DNA of 64,000 bases from Nocardioides jiangsuensis. GTDB lineage: Bacteria > Actinomycetota > Actinomycetes > Propionibacteriales > Nocardioidaceae. The stretch covers positions 1 through 64,000 of the forward strand of contig NZ_JAIEZQ010000001.1 in NCBI RefSeq assembly GCF_019679455.1, written 5' to 3'. The notes beneath the pieces were generated by a model that saw nothing but the letters and a program-made list of their open reading frames with translations, had not been told where the DNA came from and searched no databases. Position 1 is the stretch's first letter; every line of letters begins with the position of its first letter. The position numbers and the translations under genes are program-made. Positions 57,539-64,000 of this stretch are shown here, piece after piece.

Positions 57539-58183
57539 ATGCCGCGAAGTCTGCCCGTGGCGACGATCCGCACGGAGCTGACGGTGCCGCTCCGGTTCAC
57601 CGACGGGTACGCCACGACCGCGCGCGTGTTCACCTTCGACGGGCTGGCCGACGGCCTGGAGCATCTCGCCCTCGGTCTCGGTGACCGTGTCGGTGGGTGC
57701 AGCCCTGACGCGCACCGAGGTCCACCTCCGCTCGTCCGGCCGCACAGCGAGTGCCTCACCGGCGACGTCTTCGGCAGCCAGCGATGCGACTGCGGCCCGC
57801 AGATGCGTGAAGCCGTCGAGCGCATCGCGGACGCCGGTGGGTTCCTGCTGTACCTGCGGCAGGAGGGGCGGGGCATCGGCCTGTACGCGAAGCTCGACGC
57901 CTATGCGCTGCAGGACGCGGGCCTCAACACCTACGAGGCCAACCTCGCGCTCGGCTTCGCCGAGGACGAGCGCGACTACACGGTCGCGGCGCAGATGCTG
58001 CTGGCGCTGGGGTTCGCGCGGGTGGCCCTGCTGAGCAACAACCCGGACAAGGCCGCGCAGCTCGACCGCCTCGGGGTGACCGTGACCGAGCGGGTCCCGA
58101 CAGCGGTGCACCTGTCCGCGGTGAACGGACGCTACCTCGCGACGAAGGCCCTGCGCGGCGCCCACACCCTCGACGTGCCCTAG
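57539..58183 (+). CDS. ribA: GTP cyclohydrolase II
   Basis: The 214-residue enzyme opens GTP to 2,5-diamino-6-ribosylamino-pyrimidinone phosphate. Zinc Cys are C72, C83 and C85 (ECLTGDVFGSQRCDCGPQ), the catalytic LRQEGRGIGLYAKLDAY segment is intact, and SNNPDKAAQLDRLGV closes it. It is not fused to RibB and not next to other riboflavin genes, so it is probably a second copy dedicated to this cluster. ATG 57539 has GAGGAGG upstream. Confidence 0.92.
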   Translation: MPRSLPVATIRTELTVPLRFTDGYATTARVFTFDGLADGLEHLALGLGDRVGGCSPDAHRGPPPLVRPHSECLTGDVFGSQRCDCGPQMREAVERIADAGGFLLYLRQEGRGIGLYAKLDAYALQDAGLNTYEANLALGFAEDERDYTVAAQMLLALGFARVALLSNNPDKAAQLDRLGVTVTERVPTAVHLSAVNGRYLATKALRGAHTLDVP

Positions 58184-58213
58184 GGCCGGGAGCGGGCGCC
58201 GAGCGGCATCACC

Positions 58214-59065
58214 GTGACGCGTGACCTGCTCGCGCTGATCATGCTGGGGATGGGCATGACGCTGCAGTCCGGCGACTTCGCCATCGTTGCCCGGCGGCCG
58301 GGAGCCATGCTGCTCGGGGTGACCGCCCAGTACGTCGTCATGCCGCTCCTCGCATGGGGGATCGCCACGGGCCTGCAGCTGTCACCGGAGCTGGCCGCAG
58401 GCATGGTGCTGGTGGGCTGTGCGCCCGGCGGGACGGCCTCGAACGTGATGGTGTTCCTGTCCCGCGGCGACACCGCCCTGTCCGTGGCGATGACCTCGGT
58501 CTCGACGCTGCTCGCCCCACTCCTGACGCCGGTCCTGGTCCTCGCCCTGGCAGGCCAGTTCCTCCCCATCGACGCAGCGGCGCTGTTCGTGTCGATCCTG
58601 CAGATCGTGGTGGCGCCGGTTGCCGTGGGCTTCCTGCTGCGGCGGTTCGTGCCCCGGCCGATCGAGCGCGTCCTCGACGCCCTCCCCCTGGTCTCGGTGA
58701 TCGGCATCACCGCGGTGGTGATGGCGGTGGTGGCGGCCAGCGCTTCGACGCTCCTGACCGTGGGCGTGGTCCTGGTGGTCGCGGTGGTCCTGCACAACCT
58801 CCTGGGCTACGCCCTGGGGTACGCCATCGCCCGAGGCTTCCGGCTGAACGAGCCCGGGAAGCGCGCGGTCAGCATCGAGGTCGGCATGCAGAACTCCGGA
58901 CTGGCCGCGGCCCTGGCCACCGCGCACTTCAACCCGGCGGCTGCTCTGCCGGCGGCGATCTTCTCGGTCTGGCACAACGTGTCGGGCTCGGTGCTGGCCA
59001 GCTACTGGTCGCGTCGCTCGACCGAGCCGGTCCCCTCCGAGTCCGCCCCCGTGTCGTCCCGCTGA
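58214..59065 (+). CDS. Bile-acid:sodium symporter family protein, short N-terminus
   Basis: The 283-residue BASS-type transporter begins directly at LLALIMLGMGMTLQSGDF, which in full-length homologues follows a first membrane helix. GCAPGGTASNVMVFLSRGD and SIEVGMQNSGLAAALA, the sodium/substrate crossover motifs, are intact. Either an unusual upstream start is missed or the gene is 5'-trimmed. The substrate could be an organic anion. Confidence 0.82.
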   Translation: MTRDLLALIMLGMGMTLQSGDFAIVARRPGAMLLGVTAQYVVMPLLAWGIATGLQLSPELAAGMVLVGCAPGGTASNVMVFLSRGDTALSVAMTSVSTLLAPLLTPVLVLALAGQFLPIDAAALFVSILQIVVAPVAVGFLLRRFVPRPIERVLDALPLVSVIGITAVVMAVVAASASTLLTVGVVLVVAVVLHNLLGYALGYAIARGFRLNEPGKRAVSIEVGMQNSGLAAALATAHFNPAAALPAAIFSVWHNVSGSVLASYWSRRSTEPVPSESAPVSSR

Positions 59066-59092
59066 TCCTGCCGCCTGGTCGACCGGCCCGGG

Positions 59093-60148
59093 CTACCCCG
59101 CTGGGACGACGAGCACCGGCGAGGGGGCGACCGAGACCCGGACCCGGGTCCCCGGCGCGAGCTCGGCCGCGAGTGCGCTCGAGGTCTGCGCCGTGACCTC
59201 CGGCCCGCCGTCGAGGTCGCAGGTGACGTGGGAGACCGAGCCGAGGAAGGACCTCGACGCCACCGCGGCGTTCCCGTCCGACTCGGGGCGCACCTCCAGC
59301 GCCTCCGGACGCACCAGCGCCAGGCCCGGGCCGCTGGCGACCGATCCGTCGAGGAGCGGCACCGTGCAGTCGAGGACTCGGGCGGTCGAGCCGTCGACCG
59401 CCGCGTCGAGGCGGTTGGTGAGGCCGACGAACTCGGCCACGAAGCGCGTCCGGGGCCGCGCATAGAGCTCCTCGGGCGGCGCGATCTGCTCCAGCCGGCC
59501 GTTCGACATCACACCGACCCGGTCGGCGATCGCGAGCGCCTCCTCCTGGTCGTGGGTCACGAACACCGTCGTGCGGCCGACCTCCATCTGGACGCGGCGG
59601 ATCTCCTCGCGCAGCTGGGTCCGGACCTTCGCGTCGAGGGCCGAGAGCGGCTCGTCGAGCAGCAGCACCGACGGTTCGACCGCGAGGGCGCGGGCCAGCG
59701 CCACCCGCTGCTGCTGGCCACCCGAGAGCTGGTGGGCGTAGCGGTCGCGCTGGTCCCCGAGTCCCACCAGCTGGAGTACCTCGAGGCCGCGTGCGCGGCG
59801 CTCGCGCTGCCCGACACCGCGCATCCTGAGGCCGAAGCCGACGTTCTCGAGCACGGTCATGTGCGGGAAGAGGCTGTACGCCTGGAAGACCATGCCCATG
59901 TCGCGCTTGTTGGCGGGCACGTCGCTGATGTCCTGCCCCGACACCAGCACACGGCCCTCGTCGGCACGCTCGAGACCGGCGAGGATCCGCAGTGCCGTCG
60001 TCTTCCCGCAGCCGGAGGGGCCCAGGAGCGCGACCATCTCCCCGGGCTCGATGGTCAGGTGCAGCCCGTCGAGCGCGTGCACGCTGCCGTAGTGGCGGGA
60101 GAGGCCGTCGAGGACGACCTCCGCGCCGGGGCCCTGGGGCGAGGTCAC
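59093..60148 (-). CDS. ABC importer ATP-binding protein (PotA/FbpC/PhnT type)
   Basis: The 351-residue ATPase has Walker A LLGPSGCGKTTALRI, signature LSGGQQQRVALARAL, Walker B LLLDEPLSALDAK, H-loop VTHDQEEA, and a C-terminal TOBE domain. It belongs to the CUT1/ferric/spermidine-type group. GTG 60148 overlaps the permease stop. It is the last gene of the four-gene operon (binding protein, two permeases, ATPase). Confidence 0.93.
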   Translation of the reverse strand: MTSPQGPGAEVVLDGLSRHYGSVHALDGLHLTIEPGEMVALLGPSGCGKTTALRILAGLERADEGRVLVSGQDISDVPANKRDMGMVFQAYSLFPHMTVLENVGFGLRMRGVGQRERRARGLEVLQLVGLGDQRDRYAHQLSGGQQQRVALARALAVEPSVLLLDEPLSALDAKVRTQLREEIRRVQMEVGRTTVFVTHDQEEALAIADRVGVMSNGRLEQIAPPEELYARPRTRFVAEFVGLTNRLDAAVDGSTARVLDCTVPLLDGSVASGPGLALVRPEALEVRPESDGNAAVASRSFLGSVSHVTCDLDGGPEVTAQTSSALAAELAPGTRVRVSVAPSPVLVVPAG

Positions 60149-60930
60149 GTCAGGTTCTCCTTCCGGGCGCGGCGGCCACGCCCGACGTACGACAGGGCCA
60201 TCAGCAGCACGGACGCGAAGAGCAGCGCCGCCGCGGAGGCCGCCACGGAGGTGCGTGCCTCGCTCTTGCCGAGCAGGGCGATGACCACCTGGAGGTTCTC
60301 GTAGTTGGTGAGGGAAGCGATCGTGAACTCGCCGAGCACGAGGGCGACCGAGACGAACGCGGCGGAGAGCACGCCGGACCAGATGTTGGGGACCACGATC
60401 CGGCCGATGACGGTGAACCACCCGGCACCGAGGGAACGGGCGGCCTCGGACAGCGTCACCGCGTCGATGCCGGACAACGCCGCGTCGATCGCCCGGTAGG
60501 AGTAGGGCAGCACCAGGACGACGTAGACGAAGGTGAGGGTGAGCACCGAGTCGCTGACCAGGTAGTTCACCCACGAGTAGACGTTGCGCATGCCCACCAC
60601 GATCACGAGGGCCGGGATGGTGAGCGGGAGCAGGCACAGGAACTCCACCAGCCTGGTCGCGCGGGGGACCCGCAGCCGGACCCAGATCATCGTGGGGACG
60701 AGCAGCACCAGCATGCCCCCCACGGTGAGCAGCGCGAGGAGCAGCGACGTGATGATCGCCGCGGACAGGTCAGGGTCGCGGACGAGGTCGAGCCACGCCT
60801 CACCGCTCCGGCCGCCCCCGAGATCGCGCGTGCTGAAGTCGAGCATCGCGAGCAAGGGGACGAGGAAGAACGCCCCGAAGAGCAGCAGCAGCGCGACGCG
60901 CGTGACGCGCCAGGTGTACGACGGCTTCAC
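60145..60930 (-). CDS. ABC transporter permease 2
   Basis: The 261-residue permease has six membrane segments (VALLLLFGAFFLVPLLAML, SLLLALLTVGGMLVLLVPT and others) and the EAA loop LSEAARSLGAGWFTVIGRIV. The start is GTG 60930 (overlap GTGA with permease 1); GTG 60939 is also possible. Confidence 0.92.
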   Translation of the reverse strand: MKPSYTWRVTRVALLLLFGAFFLVPLLAMLDFSTRDLGGGRSGEAWLDLVRDPDLSAAIITSLLLALLTVGGMLVLLVPTMIWVRLRVPRATRLVEFLCLLPLTIPALVIVVGMRNVYSWVNYLVSDSVLTLTFVYVVLVLPYSYRAIDAALSGIDAVTLSEAARSLGAGWFTVIGRIVVPNIWSGVLSAAFVSVALVLGEFTIASLTNYENLQVVIALLGKSEARTSVAASAAALLFASVLLMALSYVGRGRRARKENLT

Positions 60931-61778
60931 CGCAACCACCTCGACGTACGCCGGACCAGCAGCGCGTACGCGGTCATGACCACGGCCACGACCACGATCA
61001 TCTGGAAGGCCAGGGCGAAGGCGAGGTTCTGCCGGCCCAGCAGCACCTCGCTGGTCAGCGCGGCGCGGATGAGCAGCGGCACGATCGGGTTGCCCTGGCT
61101 CACCAGCGCCGCCGCCGTCGCGTAGGCGGCGAACGCGTTCGCGAACAGCAGGAGGCTCGCGCCCAGGAACGCCGGCCGCAGCAGGGGGACCGCCACGCGG
61201 GTCCAGTACTGCCAGGTGGTGGCGCCGAGGTTCACCGCGGCCTCCCGCCACTGTGGGCGCAGCCCTTCCAGAGCGGGGAGGAACACGATCACCATCAACG
61301 GGATCTGGAAGTAGGTGTAGACGAGGATCAGCCCGGGCAGGCCGAAGAGCCAGCCGGACCCGAAGATGTCCACGCCGACGGCGGAGCGGAGCAGCTCCGT
61401 CACGACGCCGGAGAAGCCGAGCATGGCGATGAAGGCGAAGGCCAGCGTCACGCCGCCGAACTGGGCCAGCACCCCCGACACGGACACGACCACCCGGCGG
61501 AGCAGGGAGGTCGGGGGAGCGGTGACCACGAGGTAGGCGAGCAGGGCGCCGAGGACCGCCCCGATGACCGCGGTGGTCGCCGACAGCACGACGCTGTTCC
61601 ACAGCGTGCGCAGCGCCGCCTCACTGAACAGGGCCTCGATGTTCGCGGTGGAGAAGCTGCCGTCCTCCTGGAACGCCCCCACGACCACGGTGACCGTGGG
61701 GACGAGCAGGAAGATCGTCAGGTAGACCAGGAACGGAAGCAGCGCCAGGGACGGGCTAAGCGCGGTACGTCGGCTCAC
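60927..61778 (-). CDS. ABC transporter permease 1
   Basis: The 283-residue permease has six membrane segments (LALLPFLVYLTIFLLVPTV, ATTAVIGAVLGALLAYLVV and others) and the EAA loop WREAAVNLGATTWQYWTRVA. It belongs to the spermidine/putrescine or Fe(III)/aminoethylphosphonate importer group. GTG 61778 has GGAG upstream; 30 bp separate it from the binding-protein gene. Confidence 0.92.
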   Translation of the reverse strand: MSRRTALSPSLALLPFLVYLTIFLLVPTVTVVVGAFQEDGSFSTANIEALFSEAALRTLWNSVVLSATTAVIGAVLGALLAYLVVTAPPTSLLRRVVVSVSGVLAQFGGVTLAFAFIAMLGFSGVVTELLRSAVGVDIFGSGWLFGLPGLILVYTYFQIPLMVIVFLPALEGLRPQWREAAVNLGATTWQYWTRVAVPLLRPAFLGASLLLFANAFAAYATAAALVSQGNPIVPLLIRAALTSEVLLGRQNLAFALAFQMIVVVAVVMTAYALLVRRTSRWLR

Positions 61779-61808
61779 TCCGAGGTCTCCGGGTCAGCGG
61801 TCATCTGC

Positions 61809-62948
61809 TCAGCCCACCACCTTGGCCCAGTTCTCGGCGAGGTACGCCGCCGCCTTCTCGGTCTGCTCGTTGGTCGGGATCACCGGCTCTCCCGCCACGT
61901 CGGGCAGGGCGTCGTACAGCGCCTGGTCGATCGTGCCGGCCTCGGCCATCGCGTCGGCCCGCACCGGGCGCGCGCCGCCCTTCAGCCAGAGGTTCTGCCC
62001 CTCGTCGGAGTAGAGGAACTCCTGCCACAGCCGCGCGGCGGCCGGGTGCGGCGCATCGGCGTTGATCGCCTGGAAGTAGTACCCGGCGATGGCGGCGTTC
62101 TCGGGAACGACGACCTTCCAGGTGGGCACGTCCTTGGTCAGCGAGGCGTTGAGGTAGTCCCAGTCGATGACGACCGGCGTCTGGCCGGACTGCACCGTCG
62201 CCGGGGTCGGGTCGACCGGGAGGAAGTTGCCGGCGTCGCTCAGTTTCTGGAAGTACTCGACGCCCGGTGCGATGTCGTCCGGGGAGCCGCCGTTGGCGAC
62301 CGCGGCCATCACCACGCCGCTGAAGGCCGCGCCGGCCTGGGTCGGGTCACCGTTGAGGGCCACCTTGCCGCGGAAGTCGCTGCCGAGCAGGTCGTCCAGC
62401 GTGCTGACCTCGGGGACCTCGGCCGAGTCGTAGCCGATTGACATGAAGCCGCCGTAGTCGTTGACCCAGGTGCCGTCGGCGTCCTTGAACTCGTCGGGGA
62501 TCGTGTCCCAGGTCTCGACCTGGTACGGCGCGAACAGGTCGGTGTTGGCGAGCGCCACGGACTGGCCGAGGTCGAACACGTCGGGCGCCCGGTCGGTGCC
62601 CTCGAGCTGGTTGGCCGCGTTGATCTCGTCCTGGCTGGCGGCGTCGGGCTGGGCCGAGTTCACCGTGATGTCGTACTTCTCGGCGAAGGTGTCGATGATC
62701 TCGCCGTAGTTGGCCCAGTCCGGCGGGAGCGCGATGACGTTGAGCTCACCCTCCTCCTGTGCCGCCTTGACGAGGTCCTCCATGCTGCCGAAGTCCTCGG
62801 CGGAGGTGGCCTGCGCCGCCGAGACCCCGTTGCCTCCGCCGGCGTCGCCGCCGTCGCCGCGCTCCTCGGTGGGTGCCGCGCACGCGGACAGGACCAGGGC
62901 CGACAGGCCCAGTCCGGCGCCGATCAGCAGGTGCGTTCTACGGGTCAT
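61809..62948 (-). CDS. ABC transporter solute-binding lipoprotein
   Basis: The 379-residue lipoprotein has lipobox ALVLSAC, then a Gly/Asp linker and a type II binding fold (LVKAAQEEGELNVIALPPDW, LDDLLGSDFRGKVALNGDPT, QTPVVIDWDYLNASL). It resembles family 1/8 binders for polyamines, ferric iron or 2-aminoethylphosphonate. No iron-ligating Tyr pair is evident, so a small organic cation or phosphonate seems likelier. It is the first gene of the importer operon. Confidence 0.9.
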   Translation of the reverse strand: MTRRTHLLIGAGLGLSALVLSACAAPTEERGDGGDAGGGNGVSAAQATSAEDFGSMEDLVKAAQEEGELNVIALPPDWANYGEIIDTFAEKYDITVNSAQPDAASQDEINAANQLEGTDRAPDVFDLGQSVALANTDLFAPYQVETWDTIPDEFKDADGTWVNDYGGFMSIGYDSAEVPEVSTLDDLLGSDFRGKVALNGDPTQAGAAFSGVVMAAVANGGSPDDIAPGVEYFQKLSDAGNFLPVDPTPATVQSGQTPVVIDWDYLNASLTKDVPTWKVVVPENAAIAGYYFQAINADAPHPAAARLWQEFLYSDEGQNLWLKGGARPVRADAMAEAGTIDQALYDALPDVAGEPVIPTNEQTEKAAAYLAENWAKVVG

Positions 62949-63074
62949 GGCTGCCTCCCTCGTCGCGGCGGGCGTTCAGTCCGCGGCATTGCCCGGGACC
63001 GCCCGGAGTGATCCTCCTCACGGCCCTCAGGCTGAAGGTACCGAACCGTGGCGCCCCGCAGCCCCGGAAACGTC

Positions 63075-63095
63075 GGCAGGTCGGAAAAACTTGCC
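63075..63095. promoter_or_regulatory. Imperfect inverted repeat upstream of the ABC importer
   Basis: GGCAGGT (63075-63081) and ACTTGCC (63089-63095) pair at 6 of 7 positions around an A-rich centre, 127-147 bp before the binding-protein start. This could be the operator of a substrate-responsive repressor. The rest of the 277-bp gap (62949-63225) shows no recognised riboswitch or small gene. Confidence 0.3.
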
Positions 63096-63225
63096 TGTCG
63101 TTCACGACCACGACGACGTGCACTCGGGGCGCACCGGGCACGACCGCACGCTCGAGGCCTGGTCCGGACGGCGCCGACTGCACGTCCGACCGGTCGGCCC
63201 GGTGCGACGCCGTGCGGGCTCCGCG

Positions 63226-63939
63226 TCAGCGCAGGGAGTACGTCGCGATCGACACGCCCGCGTAGTGCGCGGCGAACGCGATCACGGTGAGGCCGTGGAA
63301 GACCTCGTGGAAGCCGAACAGATGCGGGATCGGGTTCGGCCGGCGCAGCCCGTAGACGATGCCGCCGAGGGTGTAGAGCAGGCCGCCGAGGGCGATCAGG
63401 ACGACGACCGCGGCGCCGGCGTACCTCAGGAACTCGTCGAGGAAGAAGACCGCGGCCCAGCCGAGCGCGATGTAGATCGGTGTGTACAGCCAGCGCGGCG
63501 CGCCCGGGTAGAGCAGCCGGAAGGCGATGCCGAGCGTGGCACCGCCCCAGGCGAGCGTGAGCAGGAGCACACGGTCCTGGCCGTGGAGCAGCAGCGCGAA
63601 CGGGGTGTAGCTGCCGGCGATCAGCAGGAAGATGCTGGCGTGGTCCAGGCGGGTCAGCACGATCTCGGTGCGGCGGGACCAGCCCCCGCGGTGCAGGGTC
63701 GCGGAGACGGTGAACAGGGTCAGCGCGCACGCCGCGAAGACCAGCGCACCGATCCGCGGTACGCCCGGTGGGGAGAACGCGACGAGGAGAACACCGGCGA
63801 CGAGGCTGATCGGCGCGGTCGCCGCATGCAGCCAGCCGCGCATGCGGGGCTTCAGTTCGTGGATGACGTCGACGACGTGCTCGCCAACGGCCTCCGCCGT
63901 GGCCCGAGGGGAGTGGTTCACGGAGGCACATCTACCCAT
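63226..63939 (-). CDS. trhA: Hemolysin III / TrhA (PAQR) family membrane protein
   Basis: The 237-residue protein has seven membrane segments. The PAQR-type metal-binding residues are visible: FTVSATLHRGGW (Ser-x3-His), LTRLDHASIFLLIAGSYTPF (Asp), and FGFHEVFHGLTVIAFAAHY with two His. TrhA proteins affect membrane lipid homeostasis; the 'hemolysin' name is historical. The start is ATG 63939; GTG 63921 is possible. Nothing further is seen to the window end. Confidence 0.92.
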   Translation of the reverse strand: MGRCASVNHSPRATAEAVGEHVVDVIHELKPRMRGWLHAATAPISLVAGVLLVAFSPPGVPRIGALVFAACALTLFTVSATLHRGGWSRRTEIVLTRLDHASIFLLIAGSYTPFALLLHGQDRVLLLTLAWGGATLGIAFRLLYPGAPRWLYTPIYIALGWAAVFFLDEFLRYAGAAVVVLIALGGLLYTLGGIVYGLRRPNPIPHLFGFHEVFHGLTVIAFAAHYAGVSIATYSLR

Positions 63940-64000
63940 GGACCGCCCGTGTGAAGCACACGGCCGAAACCGGTCCAGACCCGACAGTCCGCCCTCCGGT

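Noticed and set aside
57660-57760. Frameshift in GTP cyclohydrolase II before the zinc cysteines
   Set aside because: The stretch is unusual (GGCSPDAHRGPPP), but the frame is continuous into intact motifs and this linker is variable in the family.
62949-63225. TPP or other riboswitch in front of the ABC importer
   Set aside because: The minus strand lacks the conserved TPP CTGAGA and ACCTGAT elements, and no other known riboswitch core was recognised.

Overview
The window is about 64 kb of very GC-rich DNA with the look of an actinobacterial chromosome, most likely Nocardioides or another member of the Nocardioidaceae. The reasons are the actinobacterial 23S/5S rRNA ends, frequent GTG/TTG starts with 4-bp stop/start overlaps, a cvn conservon, and a left half whose gene order matches the Mycobacterium tuberculosis Rv1691-Rv1713 block. 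The genus is inferred; the block synteny is established knowledge.

Region 1 (1-23,760) is core genome. It opens with the 3' end of a 23S gene, a 5S gene and a strong terminator. It then runs: TPR protein, SSB-like protein, DUF1015 protein (opposite strand), HAD phosphatase, tlyA, nadK, recN, steA, mctB, pyrG, NUDIX hydrolase, ald, xerD, parA, a ribbon-helix-helix-like protein, scpA, scpB, rluB, aroH, tyrA, cmk, plsC, der and tRNA-Pro(GGG). Most neighbours overlap by a few bases and probably share transcripts. Themes are rRNA modification, NAD(P) and CTP supply, recombination, chromosome segregation and tyrosine biosynthesis.

Region 2 (23,760-33,000) is accessory. Just downstream of tRNA-Pro lies the frameshifted C-terminal end of a tyrosine-recombinase integrase, so the tRNA probably served as an attachment site. 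Next comes the most unusual locus: a translationally coupled pair made of a 488-residue repeat protein with no Arg, His, Cys, Trp or Tyr, and an 827-residue protein joining a PqqD-like peptide-recognition domain, an M50 (S2P) metalloprotease membrane domain, a paired-CxxC domain and an S/T/P-rich tail. A 5'-truncated alpha/beta hydrolase, a lipobox-bearing class E-like sortase, a PPOX-fold protein, a VOC protein, a TIGR02206 membrane protein and an MDR dehydrogenase follow.

Region 3 (33,000-47,600) holds, on the minus strand, a lysR-catB-catA-catC operon for the catechol branch of the beta-ketoadipate pathway. A near-ideal LysR-type binding site lies 65 bp upstream of its predicted transcription start. 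To its right is a cvnABCD conservon followed by an ABC-type solute-binding lipoprotein. Then come a YjbR protein, a secreted protein, an Eis-like acetyltransferase, a FUSC-family membrane protein, a small membrane protein and an ECF sigma/anti-sigma pair.

Region 4 (47,600-64,000) holds a GH15 glycosidase and then a two-armed cluster. The minus arm has a CDP-alcohol phosphatidyltransferase and a sulfatase-fold membrane protein. The plus arm has an MDR dehydrogenase, a degenerate QueD/PTPS-like protein, a GT4 glycosyltransferase, a methyltransferase, a flippase-like membrane protein, a RibD-type reductase and GTP cyclohydrolase II. Together they read like an uncharacterised GTP-derived pyrimidine/pterin glycoconjugate pathway. 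A short bile-acid:Na symporter homologue, a four-gene ABC importer and a hemolysin III (TrhA) protein close the window.
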